Origin: Prototheca cutis
Taxonomy: Eukaryota; Chlorophyta; Trebouxiophyceae; Chlorellales; Chlorellaceae
Direction of reading: 5' to 3'
DNA: 64,000 nucleotides
Assembly (NCBI GenBank): GCA_002897115.2
Contig: BCIH01000013.1
Coordinates: 191,852-255,851 of the forward strand
Shown here: positions 45,251 through 56,300 of the stretch, piece after piece
Position numbering within the stretch: position 1 is the first letter of the stretch
Layout: the number at the start of each line of letters is the position of its first letter
Notes under the pieces: model-generated
What the model was told of the DNA's origin: nothing
Databases searched by the model: none
The model's input: only the letters and a program-made list of their open reading frames with translations
Translations under genes and position numbers: made by a program

Positions 45251-48200
45251 ATGTCGGACGAGGAAGACAGAGACACATCCTCATCGTCGTCAGACGACAG
45301 CGACGATGAAGTCGTGGACATCTCCATGGAAGATGCCAGTGCCATCATGGATGCGGAGGAGGCTCTCGAGGCCAATCCATACTACTACGACGGCCACATC
45401 CAGGTATGTGCATGCGGGATGTCTGATGATGAGGCTCCAGGGGAGCGTGAAACTGCATTCCAGCTCTCCTTTCATGCATGCACGGCAAAATATTGGTGCA
45501 TGAACATGCATATATTCTGTTTACTGGTTGATGGTATTGCAATTTGTCTCTGTCTACTTCTGCTAGGGATGCATGGTGCACGTCCAATGCCGTTATGGAT
45601 GGGGATGCAGGTTGGGACACAACCGCTCTCTCCTCTACCTCCGAAAACGAGTCCACCGCTCTCTCATGCAGTGCATAGCACTCCTAAGAAAATGTGGGCT
45701 GCGGACCAAGCTGCGGGAAGCCCGGCAGTCCATGCAGGCACTGTTCCCGCTCAGCCCAGCGCTGTGGCTGGACTGGCTGGCCGACGAGCGTGCCGGCACG
45801 GGCGCCGCGAGCCCGGAGTTTCTGGACCGGCTGCATGCCATGGCCACGGAGGACTACCTGTCTGTGGATGTCTGGCTCGCGCGGCTGGACTATGCCAAAC
45901 AGCGCACGAACCTGGCTGACGCATCGGCTGTGGACGCTCTGCGTGAATTGTTTGAGGAGGCGCTCTGCGCCGGTGGCCTTCACGTCCAGCAGGGAGACCG
46001 CCTCTGGGATGCCTATAGGAGGTCTGTGGGTTGTGGTCATTGACTGGGGTTGTGAGCCGTGCAGATGTCACCGTCAATTTGGGGGGGTGGTTAGATTCCT
46101 GAAACTGGGAGAGCCCAGAAGTATCAAGCGGATCTTATCGATCTTCTGTCGGCAGGTTTGAGGAGGACGTGGCGGCTGCTGCTGCTTCTCAAGCGACTGC
46201 TGCTGCCGATGATGGCGGCACCCCGGCCGAACCCAAGGACGGAAAGGGGGGGAAGACTGATCGTGTCGCCACCTTGCTTCGTCGACAGCTGGCAGTGCCA
46301 TTGGTGGGGCTTGACGCGACGCTGGAAGCATTCAAACGTCACACCGGCGGCGACGTGGATGCCGCAGCGGTGGCCGCGCACCGCCGCGCAGCAGAGGCCC
46401 TGGCAGCTCGAAGCCAATATGAGGCGATACTGTCGGCCCCGCGGCCAGCGCCCGATGCCGAACTGCTGGCCGCATTCCAACAGTATTTGGACTTTGAGGC
46501 CCGGCACGGCGACCCGGCACGCAGCCGCTGCCTCTTTGAGCGTGCAATCGAGGCCTTCCCAGTCACGCACACGCTCTGGCTGCGCTACGGCCGGTTTGCA
46601 GAGTCCCTGCGCGACGGCCGGGCCGCCGCTCGCGTGTGGGCCCGGGCCACGCGCAATTGCCCCTGGGTCGGCGCGCTGTGGGAGCACCGCCTGCGGGCGC
46701 TGGACCGCGGCGCGGGGCTCAGTGATGATGACGATGAGATCGACGGTGGAAAGGAGGAGAATCTGGTTGCAGAGGCGGCAGAAGTCTACGCCGCTGCGCT
46801 GGCCGGGGGCATGCAGGTCGGTTAGTTGCAGCCATCACAAAGGCATGCGTTCATGCTGTCTGTCATGAATGACTGTCTCCCACACTTCCAATGGGCGTCA
46901 ATCCTCCCGCCATTCCAAGAAGCACCTTTACCGTCCTTCACAGCATCGCTGCAGGGCTATGATGAGCACATCTCTGTCGTGCTAGCCCGGGCGCACTTTC
47001 TTCGCTGCCGCGGGCGGCTGCAGGAGCTGCGGGACACCTTTCACGAGGCGGAGCGCCTGCTGGCCGAGCGGTTCCCTGGCTCGCTGGACCAGAGCTTGAG
47101 GTGTGGTCCATTGCTGCTGTCTGTTGTATTGTTGAGTGTGTGCAGGTGCCTCCCTGAACTGGGCCGTAGTCGTTCACAGGCCCCTCATCTTCCCCGAACC
47201 CCCACCTGCTCCTGCCAACAGCCACCCAACCGACTAAACCCTCCCTCCCTCTGCAGCCTGGTGACCTGCTGGGCAGAGGCAGAAGCAGCGCTGGCCGACG
47301 CAGCACCCAAAGGGACTCCGCCCGATCTGTCCCCGGCTTTCAAGGTCTGGGAGACGGCGCTGCGGTCACCACTGGGCCGGCGCCGCCGCGTCTGGGCGGC
47401 GGCCGCATCGTTTGCGCTGCNACACCGCGCCGTGGACGTGGCGAGGGGCGTCTACCGGCGGGCCTACGCCCGCAGGATGGAAGACGGCAGCCAACCAAGA
47501 CTCTGCGCCGACTGGCTCGAGTTTGAAAACCTCTATGGCTCGTAAGTTTCTTTTCTTTGGGGGGTGGAGGGGAGGGAGGGAGATGTTGTTTACTTGCTTG
47601 TGTGTCAGCTGCTGAAGCTGGTGGCTTTGCAGGCACCAGATAAACAGGAGTGGGGAATGCAATGTGCCATCGTAAAAGCGGCCATGCAGCTGCACTCAAG
47701 CATCCATGCGGCCATCCATCCCCTCACAGTGCTGAGCAGCATCTGGATGCGAGCCTGAAAGTGGAGCCCATCCTTGAGCAAGCCGCCGCTGCAGCAGCAC
47801 AGCAGCAGGCCGAAGCAGCAGCCGGAGCCGCCGTCCGGCCAGAGATGACCCGAGACGAGGCTCGAGCCCGACGACAGGCAGCCGACCCCAACTTCCAGGC
47901 TGCATCCAAAAGGCAGCAGCATGGTGGACAGCAGCAGAAGCAGAAGCAGGCTCGGCCACGTGAGGTGGAGACGGTACCGCTGGGTCCCGTGGTGGCCGGA
48001 GCATCAACGAAAGATGATGAGGGCACCGGCATGCCGCCGCCGCCGCCCAAGCGACCGAGAACTGGTGCTGCAGCAGTCGATCACGGGGATGGATCCGCCG
48101 ACGCACAAGGTGATGCCGGCCACCATGCGCGGGATAGAATCCAGGGCAATAAAGAAAGCACGATGGGGGACGCGGTTTCCCAAGGCGACAGCGCTGGTCC

Positions 48201-49011
48201 TCGATCGGCAGACTCCACGCAGCAGCACATTGCCTTTGTGAAGCATCTCGCCCCGAGCGTCACAAGGGCAGACCTGCAGCAGCTGTTTGCAGATTGCGGC
48301 CCCGTGCGCGAGATCCGGCTGGGGTACAACCCCGTGACTAGAAAGTCCAAGGTGAGGGTTGTTCGGTCGAATGTGGGGCTGCCGTGATGTCTGTATGGTT
48401 TGGGTTTTCCATGAGGCAAACGGGGTTTCTTTCTTCCCAGGTCAAGCACAACATCATGGTCGTGGCGGGGCCACACCGGGGTTCTTCATTTCTTATCCAA
48501 ACGACCCACTGAGCTCAACCTGTCCTGGTCAATGCAGGGCTTTGCATATGTGGANTTTGCGACAGCCGAGGGACTGGAGCGGGCATGCCGATTGGACGAC
48601 CTGCAGTACCAGGGCAAGCATCTGTTTGTGGCACCTTCCAACAAGGGGCCTCCCCCTGCTGCTGGCAACAAGACTGGCAACGCTAGNACGGAAGGCGGAG
48701 ACGCGGGCAGCCCTCAGAACCAAACGCCCGCCAAGCCTGCACAGTCATCCAGGGAGGTGGAGCAAACCCGCCGCCAGTCCCGAAACCCAGTTGCCGAGCA
48801 CACCGGGCCCAAGCCGCGGCTGTCGTTCACTCCCCGAGCAGCCACACTGAGAGGCGACTCCGTGCTGCCAGGTGGCGGCCGACCAAGGCCCAAGGCTCAG
48901 CTGGCCGACAGCAGCTCGCATGCCCCCACTGATGCCTCCAGGGCTGAAGATGACAGCGGCCCCAAGTCCAACGCGGATTTCCGGGCCATGCTCTTAACTG
49001 GGAAGCAATAA
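45251..49011 (+). CDS. SART3: SART3-like spliceosome recycling factor (HAT repeats plus RRM)
   Basis: Seven exons: 45251-45403, 45672-46021, 46156-46816, 46955-47100, 47257-47541, 47730-48351 and 48538-49011, 896 residues in frame. SART3/Prp24-type factors reanneal U4 and U6 snRNPs after splicing. An acidic N-terminus (SDEEDRDTSSSSSDDSDDE) is followed by HAT repeats: MQALFPLSPALWLDWL, YLSVDVWLARLDYA, YLDFEARHGDPARSRCLFER, HTLWLRYGRFAESLRDGR, FKVWETALRSPLGRRRRVW. A Gln/Ala-rich helix (Lsm-binding region in homologues) leads to one RRM, split by intron 6, with RNP2 IAFVKHLAP and RNP1 GFAYV-F. Animal SART3 has two RRMs; a second is not seen. The C-terminus ends FRAMLLTGKQ, like the conserved SART3 tail. 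Confidence 0.9.
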
Positions 49012-49295
49012 GGGCTTGCTGGTCTGGTTTATTTCTCTCATGAAGATGGTCGTTTTGCCATGTCAGCAGCATGTGCGGAGAACGACAAGCTGATCAACAG
49101 AGCAGGGGTTTCAAAGCAGGCTTCGTGACGCGCAGGTTTATCAACAGAGATGCAGCAAAACATGTGTGCGTGTGTGTGTGGGTTTGGGGAGGGGGTTTGA
49201 GAGGTGGCGGAAACTCCAGAGNAAAAGGGTTCATACAGTACCTAACAAAACAGTGTCTTGGGAACGAGTCATTCATCGCAAAAAGAATACAATGC

Positions 49296-51171
49296 TCAAA
49301 TCAGCCAGAGGTAGCCCAAGCCCGCGCCAATGGCGAGCCCCAGCGTCAACGCCAGGACCATGACTGACGCAGCCAGGCCGGCATGCTGACCTGGCACCCG
49401 GGCAGGCCCCGCAGCCATGGCGATGCTCGTCAGTGCACCATTCGTCAGCCCCAGCACCAGCGTGCACAGCGCCAGGGCCACAGGGGTGTGTACTGCGTGG
49501 GGGGTGGTTAGGGTTTTATGCTCGGAAGCAGGTGATGGATTTCAGCAAAGTGTTTGGTTCAGTCTCACAAGCTCAGGCTATGGAAAGGGTCCTTTCTATG
49601 CCAAGGGCGCACCAACCAACAAACATGCTTCACCCGAGAAATAAAATGCGGGGATGAAGAGCACGCGGGCGGCCACGGCAACGAGAACCGTGGTCTGCCC
49701 GGCGGCATGCAGCGCCGGCATGGCCATGGGCAGCCCCTTGCCGGCAACGTCGCCCATGTTGAACAGCGTCATCAGACCCAGCATGTACCAGCCGCCGCTG
49801 GCGCCCGAGCCGCCCTCCTGTGCATCCTCCACCAGCACTCCAGGAAAGATGCTCAGCGTCACTCTGGGAGTGGTTTTGTTTGGCGGGGGGCAGGATGGAC
49901 TTCTTATGAAACAAGTTCGTTCTCTTGCTGGCGGTTCTAGACAAGACACTGCCTTGAAGGCAGGGCTGGACCTTACCACTCCATCCTCNGAGNGTCCAGC
50001 TATCCGCATCATTAGAAAGAGCCCCCCCTCCCCCAAAAATGCTACGCACATGTAGATGAGGCAGTTGGCAAGAACAAGACGCCAAATGGCCGCCAACGTG
50101 CTTCGTAACGGGGACCAAGAGGGACCGGCCCACGCAGGCTTGCCGGCGAGCTCAAGTGCGGACGAATTCGGTGTGCCCTCTGCGACCAGCCGCGCCGAGG
50201 GAGCGGCGGCCTCCGAAGACAGCACCTCTGGCGACTTCTCGGTAGCACGCAATTCGCACAAGGGCTCGCGCTCTGGAGACGTCCATGGCAGGGTTTCTGT
50301 GTCTTCAGCGGGGGTACCATGGCCCTGCTGATGCGGAGGCGGTGGCTCCCGAGGCGTGCGCATGCCTTCACTTTGCTCAAAAGGAGGCACCACCTCGCGG
50401 AGATCTTCGGCATCCACGAGAATTTCGTGTTTTTGTTCCCACGCCGGCTCGGGCTGGCGCTGGAAAACCATCGCGCAGCCCAGGGTCCAGGTGGCAGCCA
50501 GGAGGAAGCTGGCCACGGCACTGGCCTGCAGGCCGGCGGCTGTCCCGGGCACGGCGGCCTTGCTCAAACCACGCAGGGCACAGGAGACCATGCCCGCAAC
50601 AGCTGTCCCAGCCACCAGCGCCTGGGTCAGCTGGTGCGGCCCCGCGCCGGCATGCGCAAACAGCGCGGGCTGGCTCAGCGCATCGAACAGCCCAATGCAG
50701 CCCAACACCGCACCGGTCAGGCCCAGGCTCGCAGAGGTGCTTGTGACAAGGGTGGATGCTGCCAGTGCAGTGAGCAGACAAACACAGGCACCTCCAAACC
50801 CCACAGTCACGCGTTTCCGAACGGGCAGGGCGGCGTGCCAGTGCGTCACGGCCGCCACGCTGGCAAGGTTGACCGGCAGGTAACAGACAGTGAAAAGCCG
50901 ATCCGAATGCCATCCCTGGGAGCACAGTTGGTGGAGATAGCACGGAGAGAGATGGTTGGGTCGAACATGTATCTGTGTCGCTGAATGGTAACACTTTGCA
51001 CCCCAAACATCAGCCCAGGTCATTCACTGCATCACGGACCGGGTAACGGGCTTCAAAGTAGTCGGCAGCTGTAATGATGGTGTTCCACGAGGCAAGGGTG
51101 CCAGAGCCCAAGAGGACATATGTCAGCAGGGCTGCAGCGCTTGGGGCAGGAGCAGCCTCACGATGCGCCAT
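49296..51171 (-). CDS. Equilibrative nucleoside transporter (ENT/SLC29)
   Basis: Four exons: 51028-51171, 50050-50915, 49634-49863 and 49296-49492, 478 residues in frame. ENTs carry nucleosides across the plasma or organelle membrane; land-plant members are often proton coupled. TM1 reads LLTYVLLGSGTLASWNTIIT with the ENT-typical GxGxLxxWN, followed by DYFEARYP. Further spans: LLTALAASTLVTSTSASLGL, GAVLGCIGLFDALSQPALF, IWRLVLANCLIYIVTLSIFP, WYMLGLMTLFNMGDVAGKGL (the conserved FNxxD-xxG motif), ALALCTLVLGLTNGALTSIA and the last VMVLALTLGLAIGAGLGYLW. A hydrophilic Pro/Glu/Ser-rich loop of about 90 residues lies between TM6 and TM7, the usual place. The exon 1 donor (GCA|GTGAAT) was chosen because it alone keeps the frame. 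Confidence 0.9.
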
Positions 51172-51729
51172 GCTCTCCCCCCGCAGGCCCCTTGCAGTGA
51201 ACCTCAGTGCTTGCGCTACATCATGGACGACCCTTCGTGGCCATGAACGAAACAAACAAAAAGCTCGGACAGACAGTTTCCGTCTGGATCGCGCCTGACA
51301 GTATCTACCGAACGAGACCCTGCGGGTCCCGCAAGGTTCTGGCTGTTTTGAGAACGCTGCCGAGTTTGGAGCTCGCTCGTTAACAGAGGACTCCTGCTTC
51401 GAGTTTCGAGTAATTTTGAACAATAATGTTGAGCAGGTCACATAGGTGTTTTGATCACTGCAGTCCCTGTGAACATCAGCTGCCCTGCGAGTTGACCCAA
51501 CGGGATGGAGCCAGTGTCGGATTGATGGGTGGAGCCCAGGCTTGTCACCTGCAGCGTGCCTGTGCCGTGGGTGGGAGGTGAGTAAGAATGGTGCCTGCAT
51601 GTGCATTGGCTTTGGTAGCCCTCTCGAATCATCAGAAGTGTATCGCATTGAAAACATTATAAACTGCAGGGGAATTCGCCCTCAGACAGCTCGCAAGGGA
51701 TCCGCCCCAGTACTGCGGGAGAGGCGGCC
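51172..51729. promoter_or_regulatory. Bidirectional promoter region, ENT/RRF
   Basis: 558 bp between divergent starts; AT-richer near 51340-51470. No specific element recognised. Confidence 0.35.
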
Positions 51730-53138
51730 ATGCTCTCCCTCCGATACTGCCATCGCGCCGCAAGGCAGATTGTTGCAGCCACTGCATGGTGCGCATTCGG
51801 CATAATGCACTGGAATGTCGCATTCATCGAGCCATCTGGGTTGTGCATGTGCGTTTTCCCCACCTCCCACGCAGTGCTGTTGGTCATGGGTTCCAGGAGG
51901 TCGCCACTGCTGGCACCAGGAGCCTGGACATGGAGGCTTCTGTCGCGCCACGTGCCCTGCCCAGCCCCCCTTTCATGTGCAACCAGCTGTCCTTCTACTC
52001 CAAGGCCGCCAAGAGTGAGGCCCTATTGTTTTGGGGAACGGGTGACAGCGACCGTGTGTGCGCTGCGCCGTGAGAACCTGCATCCAAGTCCTGCCTCACC
52101 GCGCGCACTTGTGCAGAGCAAGGCAAGAAGGGAGCGGTCGCACCTGATGCTGCCAACCCCGCGGAAGCCATTTCCGAGGTTGATCTTTCAGAGTACAAAA
52201 TGTACGGCCCCGTGGATGTATGCACTTGGGGGTTGACGGGTTGGATGGGGTGCTTGACTTCAACCCAGTAACACCAATGCCTGGGCCAAACACTCTGCTT
52301 TTGACCGTCTGGCACAGGGAGATGGAGATGGCACTGGAGCATCTGCAGCGGGAGCTGGCCAACATCCGGACAGGCCGTGCCACAGCAGGCAGGCCTGGTT
52401 CTTTTATGCAATGCGTGTGATTTTGGCAAAGGCCAGGTGGCAGGGGAAGAGGCAGACTCCAGACGAGTCGCCGGCGCACCGGCCAACGTTGCTTGCTTGC
52501 TCATGACGCATCACCACCTCACTCGTTACCAAAGACTTCTCCCCTTGCTTCCCAAACAACTCAGGAATGCTGGACCACCTCAAGGTGCACATGTACGGCG
52601 AAGTGCTGCCCATGAAGGCCTGTGGTTTGGCAACGGTCCGTGACCCCCAACTCCTCGTCTTCAACGTCTTTGACCCCTCGGTGAGNGAGTGGGTCGAAGC
52701 GGGAAAGCTTGCATGCATGCATGCACGCATGCATGGTAGGGAACTCCCAACTCAGGTCTTGACCGCACCTTGAACCCCACCGCATGTCTNCACATAACAA
52801 AAATAAAGGCAACTGGTGCTGTGGAGGCGGCCATCCGCGAGTCTCCCCTGGCGCTCAACCCGCGGACAGAGGGGCAGGACATTCTGGTGCCCATCCCTCG
52901 GCCAACGGCGGAGACGCTGACACAACTGGGCAAGGTGTGCAAGGCCGAGGGCGAGCAGGCCAAGGTCGTCATTCGGCAGCACCGCAAGGAAGCCATGACC
53001 GCGGTCAAGACCGTGTCGGCTGAGGACGCCCGCTTCCGCCTGGAAAAGGAGGTGCAGGAGCTGACCACAGACTACACCGCCAAGGTCGATGCANTGATTG
53101 CCGCGAAACAGAAATCCATCAAGGAACACTCCACCTGA
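51730..53138 (+). CDS. RRF: Organellar ribosome recycling factor
   Basis: Six exons: 51730-51788, 51875-52014, 52117-52201, 52318-52388, 52565-52680 and 52809-53138, 266 residues in frame. RRF with EF-G splits post-termination ribosomes. The first exon encodes MLSLRYCHRAARQIVAATA, a basic amphipathic presequence, so the protein is organelle targeted (chloroplast or mitochondrion). The mature part has the RRF landmarks: MEMALEHLQRELANIRTGRA, MLDHLKVHMYGEVLPM, VFDPSATGAVEAAIRES, ILVPIPRPTAETLTQLGKV and a C-terminal helix with VVIRQHRKEAMTAVK. Exon 3 ends at AT|GTACGG, which restores the frame; intron 4 has a GC donor (GCAG|GCAGGC, 52389) giving GRATAGMLDHL. One N in the last exon. Confidence 0.92.
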
Positions 53139-53393
53139 GGAATGTTCCCGTTCTCGCTGAAGCGTTCTGTCNCGCTGTGAGTGATCCATGCTGGCCGGGT
53201 CTGCAGCTGCGATCCACACGAAAAGAACACAAGCTCGAGTGCAACNTTAGGAGCAAGGGTTTCCAGGCCAGATGAGGGTTTGCTTGCTTCATAAACAGCC
53301 AGTGAGAGAACAGCTTGCTTTCTTGTGTGTCTATCAGTCAAACAACACACTCGACACGGAAATGCCCTGTCCTGTGCATGCCAGCTGATCCGC

Positions 53394-56300
53394 CTACTGC
53401 GTCGGGCCGCCACCAAGCGTGCCGTCGGCAGAAGAGCCTCCTCCCCGGCCGCGGCCAGCCCGGCCCCGACCGCGCTGCAACGCACTTCGGCCGCCGATGG
53501 TCCTGCCCCCTCGCCCGGCTGCATGATGTGTATTGTTGCGGGGAACAAAGTCAGAACTAGGTCAGGTGCCGTTATCGTACGAGCACACGGCAGGCCCCCC
53601 ATGGATTCCTTCCTGGCAACCCCGCCCAATGAATCAGTGCCTGACCCAAGCCACGCAGCCCTTCCCCAATAACACCACCCCAATCCCCCAACACACACCT
53701 ATCGGTCGGAGGGTGGATGGGCCAGCTGGCGTCGCGGGCGAGGCGGCAGCTTGCGCCGGGGATGCCGTCGCCGACGGTCCGGCATCCGCCGCGCCTTCCC
53801 CGCCAGGCGTCGCAATCTGTGGGTTCCACTGGATGGGCTTGCGCTGCCGTCCCGCCCGCTTACGAGGCTGTTCGCTCCCGGGCGCTTCACCTGCAGGGGT
53901 TGACACACCCGCCGACGGACTGCCAGCTGTGGCTCCCTGTTGCTGCTGCTGCGTCTTGGCAGGCGCAGTGCTAGGCGCCTCCTGTGTCCGGGCAACCGCC
54001 TTGGTCACCGCCCGCGGCGTCGTCGCGGCAGCTCCAGCGCTCTCCACCTGTTCGCCCGCGGCTGACTGCTCTTCAGGCTCTTGATCCTGTTGCTCCTCCT
54101 TCACAAACGGGGCCTGCGCGTCGGCTTCAGCAGGCTCATGCTCCGCAGCTTCCTCAGCCTCGGCATCCGTCAGGTCCAGCTCGGCATCGGTGCCCACCAG
54201 CAAGTCCTCTTCCTCTCCCTCCACCTCTTCGAGCACGCCCACTTCTGGACGAGGGAATGGTGAGCCTGAAGGCAGATGGAATCATCGTCCACAGCTGATC
54301 ATCCTTCAGCTCGCGCATGCTGACAGCCAGCCCGACCCTATTCCCCAACTTCTCACCACCAGCGTACATATTCCTATGCACCCGCATAGAAACAAAACCC
54401 CCGCTCCAAACCTTGATCGGCCTCGGTTTCCTCCTCGACATCGCCGCGTTGTTGCTGTTCTGCCAGCACATTGGCCGTCTCGCCGGGCCCCGCCTCTGGC
54501 GCCGTCTCTGCCAAAAGCTCCTCCTCCACCGACTGCTCAGCATGCACTTCTGGCTCCTCTTCCTCAGCTGTCGCCTCAACCTTGACAGCAGGGCTGCCAG
54601 GAGCGGCAGTGATCCCATGTACTTCTCTGACCGGCTCGGCCTCGACTTCCACAACCTCTGGTTTGGCCTCTGCCTCTGCAGGCTCGGTGGCACTGTCACC
54701 AGCGACGGGAACGGCGACAGTGGTCGGCTCGACGACCTCCGGATGAGGTTCAACAATGACCTCTCCGACGACTGGTGCCTCCGTCTCAGCTGGCGCCTCC
54801 GTCTCAGCTGGCGCCTCCTCCATGGCGGCCTCAGGCTCCTCGTCTTCTCCTTCGTCTACCACAAAGGCTTCCTCCACCTCGTGCTGCTCCTCCATTTCCA
54901 GCTCGTTCTCAGCCTCCTCTTCCCCGGCCTGCTCATCGGGCTCCATGTCCACAGACATGGCCTCCTGTTGTATGGGCTCGGGAGTGATGACCTTCTCGGC
55001 AGCTTCCTCGCCGATGCCATCTGCCATCTCCGCGTCCTCTCCCTCCTTTTCTTCCTGCTGCTGTTGTTCGGGCTCTGCCTCGGCCTCTTGAGCAGTCACC
55101 ACCGTCGTCTCGGCGGCTGGCACCCGAGGAGCATCAAAGAGGGCCTCCTCAACGACAGGCGCCTCGGCTGATTGACCCGGCGCCTCCTCTGCAGTCGCGG
55201 CAGCAGCGCCCTCTGTACGCGCCCGTTTCCCGGGCGGGCCCTCGGCTTCCACCGCGGCCTCGTCGCCGCCGGCACCGGCACCAGCAGCCCCCGCCACCCC
55301 CGCACCCCGCGAGCCGGCGTGCTTGCGCTTCTCCAAGTCGGCGGCCAGTCGGGCCTGTGCCGAGCTGCGGATGGCTTTGAGGGCCGAACTCGCTGCCGCC
55401 CGCGCATCGGGCCGCGAAGGCGTCGCCTGAGCCACCGCCCGCTCCTCCAGCTCCTGTGTTTTCATTTATTTATTTATTTGTAAGGGGTGGGATGTTTGTT
55501 TGGTGGGTTGGCAAGCCATGCATTAGTAAACACCTGAATCCGCAAGACCAATCCCCCCCCAACTGTTATCTAAAAGCCAACCAAACGTAGCACAGCACGC
55601 ACACACCTTGACGCGTGCTGCGGCGGCGTCACGCTCGGTCCGCGCAGCTTCCAGTTGGCCTTGTAGCGCGTCGAGCCTTGCAGCGGCGGCTTTGTTCCCG
55701 GTGCGCTCGGCCTCGAGGGCCGCCCGCGCTTCCTTGGCGCTGGCGGCGATCTTCCTTGCCGACTCCAGCGCGCGCTGCTGCGCCGCCCGGGCGGCAGCTT
55801 GCGCATCGTCAGCTGCCTGTTTCGCNGCCGACAATTCGATCTCCAGTTCCTGGGCCCTGGCCCTCGCAGCGACCAGCTCTTCATTGGCGGTGGCTTGGGC
55901 GGCCTCCGCGCTGCCCNCAGCTTCGTCCTGCGCCGCAAAGCGCTGCTCCAGCTCTGCCAGCCTGACCTCCTTGGCTGCCTGGACCTCGCGCCATTTCGCC
56001 AGCGGCAGACGGTCACGATTACACACGGCGTTGATCGCCGTGTTGAGCTCTGCAGCACGGCGGCGGTGCCGCAGCGACTCTTCCTTTGCAGTGGTCAATG
56101 CCGCGTTCGCCTCCGCCAACTGCTTGTCCATCTTCGTCTTGGCCTCCATTGATGCGGCACGTTCAATTGCAACAGTCTCCTGCAACTTTGTGAGCTCAAC
56201 TTCTTTCTCCCCGGCCAGCTTCTCGGCGGCCGCCAGGCGCTCTTTCACAGCGGCCAGCTCCGCCATGACCCGCGCGTGCTCGCCTGCATCGACGTTTTCG

